64,000 bases of DNA from Cliona cf. orientalis (GCA_963930775.1 OZ005700.1:6582609-6646608), one strand, 5' to 3'. Shown: positions 34,820-47,287, counted from the stretch's first letter. Program-made: numbers and translations. The notes: generated from the letters alone by a model not told the origin.

Positions 34820-35535
34820 GGGCCACCTACTATGTTGGTGGCATGCAATCTGGTACTTCCAATTATTGGCAATCAGAGGTTAATCTTAAATTTGGATGCT
34901 TTAAATGATGATCAGACCATTGGTTGTTTATTATGGTCTCAAGCTCACTGTTTTCTGATCGTCGTCAATAGTGAAGATGTTACCGTGACAGAATTTCATT
35001 TGGATCCAAGTGACTTAGCTCCAGAATACGACTAGGAGTTCACGAACATGCATACGTGACAGTGGTTCCACCACATACTACAGGGGGGATTTTGATGTCC
35101 TTGTGGATGCATGAATGTGATTTGCGTTCAAAGTAAAAGGAAGACCTGAATATGGCTCAGATGACACATGGCTAGGACCAAATTATGGAGTTTGTACGGC
35201 AAGCGCTCCAAAAGAAAGGCCTGTCTGCTACCATGGAACCTCTGCCAAAGCATGTAAAAATCTGATGATTGTGTGCGTGAAGGTATTTGTTGCTATGCTG
35301 TGACCCGAGAGGGAGTTGTATGGTCCTGGCATCTATTATAGCCCATCCATTGTGATAGACATTGTAGACAGTAGTACAACATGTGAAACAGACCCCTATA
35401 AAGATTACAGCCTGGTCATCATTGACCAACATGGACCCAAATTTGAGTACTGGCATTGCCCTAGTATAGGCACGATCCTGAAAAAGGAAACTATGGTATA
35501 CGCCCGTATGGAATCTTAATTCATGAGGATTTAAA
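34820..35535 (+). pseudogene. Broken gene with YHGT...GIY...RPYGI-type domain
   Basis: Across several frames the plus strand keeps the order of a conserved eukaryotic domain that I recognise by motif only. It reads LDPSDLAPEYD, then a stop, EFTN, then YYRGDFD, FAFKVKGRPEYG, DDTWLG and ERPVCYHGTSAKACKNL. It continues in another frame with YGPGIYYSPS and EYWHCPS, and after another shift RPYGILIHE. The family has a HGT...G.GIY pattern like ADP-ribosyltransferase-fold proteins, but that assignment is inference. In-frame stops near 35033 and 35128, plus at least two frameshifts, show that it is dead. No introns are apparent, so it may be a retrocopy. Confidence 0.6.
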
Positions 35536-35648
35536 TTAATAAACTGGCTTATTTTCTTGTATACATTTGCGGCTTTTATGGTAATTGTTGGTAACATCCT
35601 TCTTATTTAGATTGATTTACTGTTATTTTTTAAAACTCGTTAATAAAT

Positions 35649-36327
35649 GTGACCGTCCATGACAAAACCAACCATATTGCGCTGGATATCAATCTGAGAT
35701 ACAGGCCTATTTAGTTGCCCAAGGTGATAATTATCATTTTTTACTTTTTGGCATAGATCGATAGAGGAATCATTCCTCTACACAAAAATCTGCTTCGTAG
35801 CTTCTAGAACGCTATACTTACAGAGTTATGGCTCGAAGAAGTCGGCCGGGTAGCTAACATTGACCGTCCATGATACGGAGCCGTTGCCATAGTTGCAGGT
35901 AGGCAAGCACGGCAGCTGCACAGAAAAAACTCTCCAGACACTTCTTTCTTCGATTTTGTGTACTAACGATCTATAGAAACGCCGCTGAACTTTTCATTCT
36001 TTTCCATCGAAACGCCGGGTGCTGCTTTCTTTCCAACGTTCTGGCCGCCATCTGGCTCTTTGACTTAGTGGGCGTGGCCACGTACTTTGCATAAACGGCG
36101 AGTATACGGACTTCCGCGTGCAAGTACGTAGCAATGTTTCATTGTGCTTGCTGCACATTTTTATTACGGGCGATCCGGGTACCTTTTGGCTCATATCTCC
36201 ATGACTACACGGGCTAGAGACTTCAAATTTGCAGGAGCAATAGTTCAAAGGTTGTACTTGGTAATGGTGGCCTTAACTAAAAATCGGTTGTCGGCGCAAT
36301 ATGGTTGGTTTTGTCATGGAAGGTCAC
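35649..36327. mobile_element. MITE with 4-bp duplication AAAT (GTGACC...CATGACAAAACC ends)
   Basis: Inverted ends contain catgacaaaaccaaccatat at the left and atatggttggttttgtcatg at the right, bounding 679 bp. The flanks are AAAT (35645-35648, 36328-36331). The paralogous stretch at about 32664-32680 (taataaatattcgg) is the empty site. No transposase was recognised inside. The superfamily is uncertain. Confidence 0.75.
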
Positions 36328-36334
36328 AAATATT

Positions 36335-37025
36335 CGGAGTAAAAAACTTTAGCTAGTAGCTATTTTTTGTAAGATGATTCACGATCTGCTTGGATCACAA
36401 ATCACTACGTATACTGTAACAGCATCTTTTCATTCAAGATAAAGGCTGCCAGGACTGAACATTAATTTTTGTAGTGCTGGTCTATACAATAATATAAGCC
36501 ATAGCCCGTGCATGGCACAATGATAATATTGTTGTTCTCATGATATGGCTTATATAAAAATAATTGTCATGCACCAAGTGCGATTATACATCATTGAATT
36601 CTTGCTGATGCCATATGCATAAGCTGGTACCTACACCAGGAGACACTGTTTTTTTATGTACATTCACCGGTTTACAGTAGCTAATACCAAAACCTGTGAT
36701 CCCATCCTATCTAATAATTATTAATAAAAGTATGTAATATTGCAAGGATGATCAAATCATGCAATGCCAAACAGAAGAGGTGAAATTGTTCATCCACACG
36801 AAAAAGAGCCAGTCCATGGAATGTGTCCATTGATGCAAAAGCTCCTTGGCATGCAGATTTGCTTGGGCACTTACTATGCTGGGATCTAGTCCAGACGCTT
36901 ACCCAGGAATGCATTGGCGCTCTCCATTCATGCATCAAAAGTGTATATAATATTATTAAACCTCCAGGTCCACTGGTAAGCATTTTGTATAGCTAGCTAA
37001 TAATAATTATTTATATACTGACCTC
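36335..37025. repeat. Duplicated non-coding block
   Basis: 36325-36615 matches 32655-32940 (aaaaactttagctagt, ctgccaggactgaacatt, attcttgctgatgccata). The remainder shows no gene. Confidence 0.6.
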
Positions 37026-37028
37026 TAA

Positions 37029-38007
37029 GGCCACACAAATAAAATTAATTGTTTCTCAGGCCCGCCCGCATAGGATTTTCCACCCCGCATGGGGCTTTTT
37101 TAAGGGATTGGTTACATTTTGCCTGGTAAAGATCATCATAGCTACATGTAAATACAGTCCAACCTCGATTATCCGAACCCCTTTGGCCAAGGGGAAATCT
37201 CGAACCGTTCGGATAAGCAAGGAGTTCGGATAACGATGACCACGCCCAAGCCACACCCACAAAGTCGATCATGCATGTAAAAACGTACATATGACAGACT
37301 TATCGAGCATTTCGACGATTTTAATCTCATCCTCGATTGATAGAACACTTACCTTGCGTTTCTTTTATTTCTTTGAGTGTTAGAACTAGATTTAATAGCA
37401 GCGCAGCAGCTGGTTCTCGCGTGGCAACTACGCGACGTAGGTTTACTGCGCATGCGCAATTGGGTCACGTGGTCACAATGTATACTTTGACCCTGCATTT
37501 TCTTCGGATCTCGAGTTCGGATAATCGAGGGTTCGGATAATCGAGGTTCGGATAATCGAGTTTGGACTGTACTATAATTGGCGCGTGGCATCACGTACCT
37601 CGCACTATTGAACCCATTATCCTTGGCCTTCGAGGCGACCCGGCCCATCCTCTGCAGCTGCAGTTTTCACCAGAGTATTAAATGGTGAGGTTGAACTTAA
37701 CTTGTAATAACCCAGTAGTACCATACTACTCGAGTGAGTGTTTTGAGAGGATATCTGTGTACACTGTGCTTGCCAGACACAGTGTACTATTGCCAGGAAA
37801 CTGAGCATAACTTGACTCGTGATTGTGTTTATATCAGACTCTTTTGTAGTTAACTCTTATTAAATGTGTATGTCTTTTCCAGAACTTTCTATGTACATTC
37901 AATGTTTGAAAAAAAAAAAAGAAATCCAATTAAAAAAAAAAGCCTCATCCCCTCATCGATTTAGGGAAAAATATGCCCGAGAAACAAGTAATTTTTTTTG
38001 TTCGGCC
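37029..38007. mobile_element. Harbinger-type element (GGCCACACAAATAAAATT ends), copy 2
   Basis: Same ends as 9043-9454, flanked by TAA (37026-37028, 38008-38010). It is larger because it contains a nested TA-type element at 37155-37569. No transposase was recognised. Confidence 0.8.
37155..37569. mobile_element. pogo/Tigger-like MITE nested in a Harbinger element
   Basis: Ends cagtccaacctcgattatcc and ataatcgagtttggactg bound 415 bp, flanked by TA (37153-37154 and 37570-37571). The end near 37505-37565 also has extra repeats of ggataatcgag. CAGT ends with TA duplication fit the pogo branch of Tc1/mariner. Confidence 0.85.
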
Positions 38008-38009
38008 TA

Positions 38010-39240
38010 AACATGGTGCATCTGATCCTCTCTGGACTATAGCTATATACTTGTAGTGACTACCATCACTATATAATCATAGAGTTGTGTGTCCGTCTGT
38101 CCGTCTGTCTGCATGTCTGTCCGTTACGGAAGGTCGGCGGAAGTGATTTGACCCCGCGACACAAGAGGCTATATCTCTGGCCGTCGAGCATTACAGGCTA
38201 CAACGAGGCGATCTCTGCGAGTGCCAGCCTTGGCACTAGCTACAGGCACGAACACTAGCTTCTTAGACGGATTGTACAAAACCAAGCAACAAATGGAGAC
38301 TTACCGTATTCAGTGGCCTGCAGTTAGGTAAGCAGCTCAATTCATGAGAAGACATTGCCTGAGTGGTCATCACGGAGGTAGTAGAGTCTGACTTTGACTT
38401 CTCGCGTTCTCAAGTCTTGCGAGGGGAGCTACGAGCAAGCTAACGACTTTTTTGGACAGGATGCCATGAATGCGCATGCTCAATAGAATGTTCCAGAACA
38501 TAGGGTGACTTCAGCCACTTTCCCAATCAGCAGTTGCAATTAAACTAGCACTCTGGCCTGTGGCCGTGCACCCTAATAGAGAGAGTAGTGGTACAGTATG
38601 TGTGCATGCGCATATATGCTCGATAGAATGTTCTAGAACTGTACAGGTAAAGGGTGATCTCAGTCTCTTGCTTAATCAGCAGTGGCCGGCCATGCCTTTG
38701 TAAGAGTAGTGGCACAGTGTTCCACTGAGACTTATTGAGTACATACACGTCTGCTACTTTGTGGATTCCTAACTGATGCAAAAATACAACAATCATGTGC
38801 AGCAGGGGGCGAGCGAAGCGAGCCCCCCACCCCCCCCCCCCCCCTTGTAATATTATAATGGACATATTCAGCACATTTATCGGCTGATCCTGACTGTAAT
38901 GATCTAATGTTAATAAGCAACAGTACATAGGTCTAGGATTAATAGTATGCTAATTTATGATTTATTGTACTTCTAGAATGTTCTTTTAGGATTTGTATAT
39001 AAGTAGCTATACTTAGTCTTGTCAGGATCTTATTGCATATCTATCTCATTGATAAGTGCATGGTTCTAAAAATAATTATAACTGTGAAGACATTACAATA
39101 CTGTAGCGTACAAACACACCATCAAAAAGTCAGCTACAGACTAGAAGACATCTTGTTTTTTACTATAATAATATTACTATAGCAATATTAATATAAATTA
39201 TACCAATACAGATAATAAATCAATACATTATACTATTGGT
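38010..39240. other. No gene recognised
   Basis: Contains a gtccgtctgtctg run at 38088-38130, a pair of similar pieces at about 38465-38515 and 38605-38665 (atagaatgttc, gggtga), and a C tract at 38826-38844. No domain was seen. Confidence 0.4.
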
Positions 39241-39255
39241 TTCAATTGCTGTTTA

Positions 39256-39311
39256 CTAACTAGTAGTAAGTCCATAAACTTCATTTGGTTTCATTTCAAT
39301 ACTGGTGGTCC
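39256..39311 (-). pseudogene. Orphan Delta-like tail exon (type 2), copy 3
   Basis: Same as the copies at 6.6 and 26.3 kb (cttcag acceptor, SIEMKPNEVYG core) but one codon shorter before the stop. The flanks match the duplicated block. Confidence 0.5.
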
Positions 39312-40595
39312 CTGAAGTCAAACAAAAAGGGCATAAACTGGTATTCTGGTAAAGTTTGAACATTTTTTGTTACAATGTCATGCTGCTAGATTCAAGAATA
39401 TTATAATAATAAATATTATAATTATAGTAAGTTCATGAAGTGGTAATTACCAGAAACCCTAAAATAGCTATTTTTTGTTGCTTGCATGCATGGCTCTGAT
39501 AAAGCTGAGAGAATGCTTGTCAAATTGACAGTATAATAATCATTCATCAGGTAATATAATTTGACTTAAAACGTAGATCTAATTAATACGTACAAGGAGT
39601 GAGCTTCGCTTGCGCATGCTTCACTCGTAAGGGCTCCTAGGAGAAGATGCTTAGAATAGAATCGCCTCCTTCTGGAAAGCACCTATTGGCAACATTGACT
39701 CTAGAGTGTCACCCGTTTGCATTCTCCAGGCCACCATTGTAAGTGGTACAGTTCAGTCTAATTCTGCCCTGGCGGTTTTTTTAAGCAGCTCACTTTAGTC
39801 GTTGCTATGGCCATACCCAACCGTCTCAGTGGGCTATCTGTTGTATCGCCCCAAGTCCAGCAATGCCTAGAAATAAAACATTTTAGCTCGGGTTGAATCG
39901 CTTCCGGTCATCTCCCGCTCATGCAGATGCACGCACGCACGCACGTGCACACGGACAACTATAATCTTAGTATAATGATGCATGAGTGAAGGCAATAAAG
40001 AACGCATGACTATATTGGTGCGAGCTTGTAGCAGCTATATAGCCTAGTGGCAGACAAATACACAGACATACAGTGTCACACAAACTATGCTTAGGATTAA
40101 TAAAAAAATAAATTATTAAGAGATCTAGACAAGAGCCCATGCACTTGCATCTGCCACGTCCAGTGCACGTTTATTTACATTTCAAAATTATAGGAAGCAA
40201 TCAGCTAGTGTTTAATGTAATAACTTGACATCTGAATGTCTTCAATGCAGAGGAGTCAGATCGACACACAATAGCTATATAGTTATACAACAGTAACTAG
40301 ATGTGTATCAAAACCAGTAGGCCATTATGATAAAGTTTCCCTCCCCTGCACATGTTCACTGGAATAGCTGGCAATTATGGCTCCATGCAACTTTGTTCAT
40401 GATGTCTGTGACATCGAATAGCTAATCAGGCTGAATATTAGACATAATAGCCCATTAATACTGCTATATGCACATGTTTGCTAAGGTACAACAAATGAAT
40501 ACAGTCTGTACACCACCATCATAATTCGTAAATTTGAAAAATATCATTCGACTTCCTTTTTCTCGTAATATTTCAATATGACCTTGAATACTCAT

Positions 40596-41055
40596 TAGGG
40601 GTAGGTAAATTATGCTAATTTTTTGGCCTATAATGCTATTCTCAAATGCTCAAAATATCCCTGATAATGCTCAAAACGTGCACCTATAATTCCCAATACA
40701 TTGCCCATTATGCTCAAGTTGAACCGACTATAATGTTAATAAAACCGATATGAGACATAAGGAGACTTGGTTACACTATCATCAAGTGTAGCCATTTTAG
40801 TTTTACATGTGCTCGGATTCGAAAATGGGCACCAGCTGATTGATCAACCCTTTACCAGTCCACAATACATGGTGAGTCCAGGCATTATGATAAAGGTCAA
40901 TTTTAAATTATTTGTGTTGAACAGCTACCTGCAATTGTGTGCCCTAAAATTCTCCAAATTATGCCAGTAGATGCCTATAATGCTAGCATAATTCTCAAAT
41001 GCTTACACACACCTATTATGTTCAAAATTATGCCGGCATAATTTACCTACCCCTA
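40596..41055. mobile_element. hAT-type MITE, 8-bp duplication ATACTCAT
   Basis: Inverted ends taggggtaggtaaattatgc and the complement bound 460 bp. The flanks are ATACTCAT (40588-40595, 41056-41063). An 8-bp duplication with TAGGGGT ends is typical of hAT. The interior repeats ataatgct and caaatgctca words. Confidence 0.9.
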
Positions 41056-41063
41056 ATACTCAT

Positions 41064-42168
41064 ATAAGCAGTGGGTAAAGGTCCACCAGGGCATGCAGCC
41101 AGATACAGTCATCAAATATAATGCTCAAGATCTTGCAGAAAAATAAAATAACATACTTATCTGATCATGAGCTGGCTGTCTACAATCGGTGGACTGGACT
41201 GGTGGACTGGATAAGTCTACTGGACTGATAGATTTAAAATGCACATTTAGAGGCTATAATGCAATGAGATGCAATGGAGGGAAATTGTTCTCAGACCGTC
41301 TTGGTTATACTGACCCGCCTATCAACCACGCCCACTATCGTGGGCCAGAGTACAGCAAAAATTAGAGCTCTTGTTCTATATCTAGTGGCTTCAGCTTCAA
41401 CTGAAATGATCAATTTGCTGGTACTGGTAGCTATAGCTATCTATCTTCCAGCCTTGTAACCAGAGCTCCCTCCTCCTCCAACTTTGGGTAGTATGCTGAA
41501 GAGCCATCAGACTTGAAACTTTGGACTAGCTTGAGTAGCTATGTATAAAGCTCTGATATGGTGTATTTGGTAGATAATGTGCTTTAATGCTATGATAGAG
41601 AATCTAGGTGTCACAATCCAAAACACTGACCTGTAGGCCAGCTTAGACACAGATACAGACTACATGCTACACAATTTTCAGTGGTTTGTAGGTACTGGGG
41701 GTATACATATTCTATTCAGTAAGCCCTTGCAGACACCTCAGCACACTTTACTACTCTATACCTTTATAATCGGTGCAAATTATTTGCGTGTCATCTTAAA
41801 GAGTGCATGCATGACTATCATTGTGAGCATGTCATGGACCGTGGAAGGAAGTGATGTTAAAACAATGCCATGATTTTCAAAGTAGAGCGTTGCAAACGCT
41901 CAAAATATCATAAAGAACTAGTGCAAATGGTGCGTGTAGCAGCTAGCCTAGAGACAGACAAATACACTGACACACACACACACACACACACACATGAACT
42001 GCCATGCATATAGCATGTACCGAGGATTAATAAAAGAAGAGATCTAGATAAAACTGAACCCACCCTGCAGTGTTCATTTATGCATGTCTACAATTTCAAG
42101 CAATTAGCTAGTGCTTTAATAGCGTGACACAATGTACATAATTATCTTCAATTACAATGCAGAGGAAT
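41064..42168. other. No gene recognised; duplicated flank at right
   Basis: 41930-42168 matches 7310-7555, including a CA run at 41974-41994. The rest shows no recognisable feature. Confidence 0.4.
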
Positions 42169-42173
42169 CAGAC

Positions 42174-42429
42174 CAGTGGCGTAAGAAGATGTTTTTGAAC
42201 AGGGGGCTGTAATTTAAATAAAATTGCGTGCAAAGCACACAATTGGATCACACGATATGCCTTCAAACCATGCCCATTATTATGCTGTGAAGTAGACTTT
42301 ACATCACAATCTGAAGACGTCAAGGCCTAGTAGAATAAATATCATCCTAGATTTTGGCTGAAAAGATGGGGGGGGGGGGGGGGGGGGGGGGCTACAGCCC
42401 CTCCAATCCCCCTGCTTCTTACGCCAGTG
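42174..42429. mobile_element. MITE with 5-bp duplication CAGAC (CAGTGGCGTAAGAAG ends)
   Basis: Ends cagtggcgtaagaag and cttcttacgccagtg (one mismatch as inverted repeats) bound 256 bp. The flanks are CAGAC (42169-42173, 42430-42434). The paralogous block at about 7542-7560 (aatcagacacat) is the empty site. The interior has a long G run at 42370-42391. End and subterminal words resemble the autonomous element at 48044-52650. Confidence 0.9.
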
Positions 42430-43251
42430 CAGACACATAATAGCTAGTTATAGCTGTAATATGATAAAAAAAAATGTGTACAGTACATTATGTAGGTTTT
42501 TCAGCTCCTTTTAACAGGCCATAACTAGCTGGTAATTATGGCTCCATGCGACTTTGTTCATAATGTCTGAGATAACCAACAGCTATTCAGGCTAAATAGT
42601 TTTACAGACATAATAATGTGCACATGGTTGCTATGGTATACATGTCAAACGAATACAGTCTGTACACCACTATCATAGTATATAAACATCATTAAAATTT
42701 TGTTCCCTTTCAGATATAGTTATTTCAACGCTGCCTTGAATTTTATAGGCAGTGTGGCACATATGCTCACAGATTTGCGTTGTTGGAGACGTACGCGTGT
42801 AGTAATGTTAGCAAATTTTCATTACAATTCTGTTATGACTTTATCTGTACACATTAGCGCCAAGCGTACAATAATAGGCTAGATAACACCTCCGAGACAA
42901 TACATTAATAGCTAATAGTGAACGCTAGTCTCGCTAACCACACCCTTCAATCTCAAGGGGGGGGGGGGGGGGTGGCGCGCTAGACTATGTGAATAGCAAT
43001 GTATTAACGTAAGACCATCAACTCTCGACCGTGTAAGCCATTCGGAATTGTAACTCGGGGTCTGTACGTGCTTGGAATAAAATCCATTTAGTAGATAATA
43101 AACGGGCAAGTGGATTTAGCGGAAACGGACGAAAACGAAAACGAAAACGAACGCGGAAACGAAAACGAAAAAGGAAATGGTCGTCAAGAAAGTTACGGAT
43201 GTGGTATAGGTCGACGATCTTGTAAGCCTATTTTGATAGTGTGGTGCATCC

Positions 43252-43575
43252 TAGTCTCGTGCCCAGCCCCCTTCATGCACGCGCGAGAAAGGGTCTGGTC
43301 AAAAGGGTCGCACTTACGCGTCCGGCTGGAATGCAATAATTGGCAATTCAGGTGTGCGTACAATAGAAACTAACCGCCACTTCCGTACCGTGTGCATAGA
43401 CCGAGCGCACGCGCGTACGTACGGATCACGCATAATTACATTCCACTAATGTCATGTGACCATGGTTCTGCAATCTGATTGGGCCGCAATATACGTACCT
43501 CGAGGACAAGGAAGTGCAACCCTTTTGACCAGACCCTTTCTCGCGCGTGCATGAAGGGGGCTGGGCACGAGACTA
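43252..43575. mobile_element. Nested MITE, 9-bp duplication GGTGCATCC
   Basis: Inverted ends of about 55 bp (tagtctcgtgcccagccccc...) bound 324 bp inside the left arm of the Mutator-like element. The flanks are GGTGCATCC (43243-43251, 43576-43584). The right arm at about 45620 keeps the uninterrupted sequence, an internal empty site. The 9-bp duplication again suggests a Mutator-type element. Confidence 0.9.
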
Positions 43576-44579
43576 GGTGCATCCAGAGACTTGTCACAGG
43601 CTCAAGACAGGCTGCTCATTTGAGCTATAATATATTATATTAAATATCCTGGGCTGAAAGTTTTGCCTGTCTGGAGTCTGGCAGGACCTTTCTGGTCTTT
43701 GCATTTATAGCTAGCTAATTAGCCAGGTAGCTATCGCTATCCGATAGGGTATCAAATGGCTATAGCTAATATTATTGTCAGATGTTTTTAACTTTATAAT
43801 CCATATCAAAAAGTTTTATACTACCAGTGATCATGCTTACTAGTGTGCTAACACAATAAAGATGGTGTGGGTAGGCGTGACTGGCTGTGATTGACGCCTC
43901 CGTTCTATGTATCCTCCACTGTATTGTATTACGAAGGAAGATTTCCGAATGTCCCAGCTTCTGAACGAATCGGCAGAAAGGCCATAATAGATGAGATCAC
44001 CACTCCTGTTCCCTGTGAATCTCCGTTCTTTCAGGTTCCTGATGGTGCCCTATTTTTTTTCTTGCAAGCCTCTGTACTCGAGATATTAACGCGGAAAAGC
44101 GGGACACTCCCGATTTTTCCATATATGCTAATATTAAATTTTTGCGCAAAATCGGCAGAGAGACAAAGCTCCTCCTACTTGTATGCTTGGTATTGGTGCA
44201 TAGCTAGTGATGCAAAGAAAGTGATGCTGGCCTATTTTTTTTTATATGGTGCACCTGGAAGCAGAAAATGACAAAGAACAAATCTATTTCCATAGAGATA
44301 ATACATTGACTGAATGTGTCATTTGTGTGAAAAAGTGTGAGCTTGAGCAAATGATCACCAACTTCTTGATATGATTGATAAGCCAGGGATGGGTAGCTAG
44401 TAATATGCTGGTAGCACGCATGAGGTTCATGGCCTGCCTCAAGTAGCTTTAAGCTGAAGAGGGCCGGGAGATGAGGCTGGACTAGACGCATCATTAACAA
44501 TCTGGTATGCCTACAATCACCCAGAGTTTGTAGATACCTTCAACTAAAATTAATACATGTAGCTAGCTTTATCATAGGT

Positions 44580-45070
44580 CAGTAATATTTGCTCCAAAGC
44601 AAGGAGACTAGTTGGACTGTTGTTTCGTCAACTTTACCACTATGCTGTAAGACACTCTACCTCACCCTCATCAGGTGAAATCTTGAGTATGCCAGTATTG
44701 TTTGGGACCCTTACCTCGTTAAGGAGTACTAGAAGATGTTAAAAATTTGCTTGCAGAGTTTGCACTAAGGACTGGCATACTGACTATCAATGTTTGCTGG
44801 ATGGTCTACGCATTCCATCACTGGAACTTAGAAGAGCCATGAGACTTTGCTTCATGTATAAACTTGTCGATAATAATACACACATTCTTCCTACAACCCA
44901 GAGAAATTGTCCACAATTGGAGTAATACTACCCAGTCAAAGCAGCTAGAGAATACGCCATTCCTCACAATATTTAAATTCGTATACTTCCCCCAAATCAT
45001 TACTGACTGGAATAATCTACCAGCATCCATTGTATCATGTCATAATATTGTTAGTTTAAATGTCAACTAG
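44580..45070 (+). pseudogene. LINE 3'-end fragment
   Basis: Reads in broken frames as the C-terminal tail of a non-LTR reverse transcriptase. It has LEYASIVWDPYL near 44675-44715, an LRRAMRLCFMYKL-type stretch at 44830-44870, and ITDWNNLPASIVSC at 44997-45040. These are the usual closing motifs of CR1/L2-like ORF2. It lies inside the Mutator-like element, so it was carried or inserted there. Confidence 0.65.
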
Positions 45071-45448
45071 TTTATGTTCTAATTACAGTGATATTATGTT
45101 CTATTATTCCTTAGGGTGTAGCTACATCAATTATTAGCTATTTACGTACTACGCTATTTTGTACATCCATGCAAATGATATAAAGTTAGAGGACTACCAG
45201 ATGAGCCTCAAATATTCAAGATCTCATATTGAGTATCAGGTCACGGTTCTGTAATACTGAGTATCTAATCATGAATGATGACAGAGTACATAACTAGTAC
45301 TATTTAATTAGCCAATATAGGGATGAAAAGTGAATTGACAACCATGCATGTGAGACTCCAAGTGCTCCAGGCCGTATTTTAGGATGGCTGCAAAGCTGAT
45401 CATACTTTTTTCACTGAGCCCATATTGGAAGGCATATAGCTACTCGAG

Positions 45449-45495
45449 CCACAGGTAGCTAGCTAGCTAGCTAGCTAGCTAGCTACCTGTGGCTA
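45449..45495. repeat. (TAGC)n palindrome
   Basis: gccacaggtagctagc... mirrors ...ctagctacctgtggc around a pure TAGC run. The sequence is fully self-complementary and adjoins the inner end of the right Mutator arm. Confidence 0.85.
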
Positions 45496-46037
45496 AATGC
45501 AAAGACCAGAAAGGTCCTTCCAGACTCCAGACAGGCAAATTTTTTGTGTATGTTGGCCCAGGATATTATATAGCTCGAATGAGCAGCCTAGCTGTCTTGA
45601 GCCTGTGATAAGTCTCTGGATGCACCACACGATCTCGCATGATCATGAGCTTACAAGGTCGTGGACCTATACCACATCGTAACCTTCTTGACGACCATTT
45701 CCTTTTTCGTTTTCGTTTCCGCGTTCATTTTCGTTTTCATTTTCGTCCGTTTCCGCTAAATCCACTTGCCCATAATAAACAACCGCTGTAAGCTTACTAT
45801 CACTGTTTGTGCGGGTCTGACTCATTATGTGCTACACATGATTAATAAATTGGCGACCTTTACCACCAGTTGTTGATCGCGAGTAAATCGTTTGAACGCT
45901 AAAAGGAAAACATTCTTTTATGGCGAGGCTATCCAGGTTAATTTATTACCCCATGTCTCAGTATTTTTATTTGAGTAGCTATAGCTATCCAGGCGCTGAT
46001 CCAGAAAGTTTGCATGGAAGGTGGCTACCCATAGTAA

Positions 46038-46592
46038 GGCCACTCCAAATTAATCATTAGTTTCTGGTCACCCGCCCGCATGATATTTTGAAAAGGCAAT
46101 TTATGAGGACTATAATGATATTTATATTCATAGTAAAAATGATGTAAAATGACGTATTGAGCACGTGATACTCTCGATCTCGAGATCGAGCTCGATCTTG
46201 AGCTCATTGCCTGCTGCACATTCCATGATGGTGATCGAATCTGTGGTTTGTTATTCTGCATTAAATTTTACTGTTAAACTGCCTGTGTACTTGTACAGCC
46301 AAGGGCTTATAAGCCCTTGGTACAGCCAGGAGCTTATGAGCGCTGCGAAGCAGCGCTGCTTCGCAGCGCTCATAAGCTCCTGGTACAGCTCATAGCATGA
46401 GCTGTCTGTGATGAATATGATCTGACAGGCTGCTCGAGGTTTGCTGACTATGCATCTGTGGTATGATTTAAGTACTTCCTCTTCCTGTCTTAATTCAATT
46501 AGTCATAGTCCCATAGTCCTAACCACCTGCCCGCCCGCATGTACTTGAGACAACTGGTGTGACCAGAAACTAATGATTGACTTGGAGTGGCC
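46038..46592. mobile_element. Harbinger-type MITE (GGCCACTCCAAATTAATC ends)
   Basis: About 45-bp inverted ends with the inner word cccgcccgcatg bound 555 bp. The flanks are TAA (46035-46037 and 46593-46595). The interior has strong palindromes at about 46170-46205 (gatctcgagatc, gagctcgatc) and 46300-46385 (gcgctgcgaagcagcgctgc). Confidence 0.85.
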
Positions 46593-46945
46593 TAAACTAT
46601 ACTGGCGCAAGGGGGGTGGCTGGTTAAAAATGGTGAACGTCTCCTATACTACATTACATAAAAGAACTAGTGAAGGGGGGGGGGTGGCTAGCCACCCTAT
46701 CCACCCCCCCCGGATCAGCCCCTGCTATCATAACATTAATTATATGCAGCTCCACTGCAACTTGCTGAGCTGATCAGAGACCTAGCTATACTTGACCAGA
46801 CTAGACCTGGCACTCTCTAAATGGACAGAAACCCCCACCCCATTTTTGTTACCAGGGATGTTGTAATTATTTTTCTTTCCGGGCTTTTCCCGGTATAATA
46901 TTATATATTTGGCCGCATACCCTAAAAATGTGTACAGACTAGATC

Positions 46946-47287
46946 CAGTGGCGGATCCAGGATTTCTTGAAGGGGGTTTCTGTTATACTGTTGCGCGCGA
47001 AGCGCGCGCAAAATTTTGGAAGCCACGCCCATTTTTGAGTGAACCCCGCCCATTTCGATCGTTTTGATCGAAACTACGAGCGTAATCGATCTGCTTTCGA
47101 CAACTTGAATTTCTCTGCGGCTAACACATGCTAAGGTGAGCCATAGCAGCAGTTTTCTTAGGTCTGTAGCGAGAGCGGGGGTTTCTATTTCCTGAAAATC
47201 AAAGCCACTCTATAATGTGCTTGTATTTCAAGTCTGCCAAAGGGGGTTTCCACGGAAACTATGGAAACCTGTCTGGATCCGCTACTG
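46946..47287. mobile_element. MITE with 5-bp duplication AGATC (CAGTGGCGGATCCAG ends)
   Basis: Ends cagtggcggatccagg and cctgtctggatccgctactg bound 342 bp. The flanks are AGATC (46941-46945, 47288-47292). The subterminal word gttgcgcgcgaagcgcgcgc followed by aaaatttt and ccacgccca closely resembles the left end of the 48044 element. Likely non-autonomous kin. Confidence 0.88.

Larger units (their letters stand above)
43104..45771. mobile_element. Mutator-like element with long inverted repeats, 9-bp duplication ATAATAAAC
   Basis: The left arm (43104-43251 plus 43585 to about 43705, interrupted by a nested MITE) and the right arm (about 45496-45771) are inverted copies of about 270 bp. Ends are gggcaagtggatttagcgg and its complement. 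The flanks are ATAATAAAC (43095-43103, 45772-45780). Long arms with a 9-bp duplication are the hallmark of Mutator-like elements. The 1.8-kb interior has a LINE remnant and no recognised transposase, so it is non-autonomous. Confidence 0.85.
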
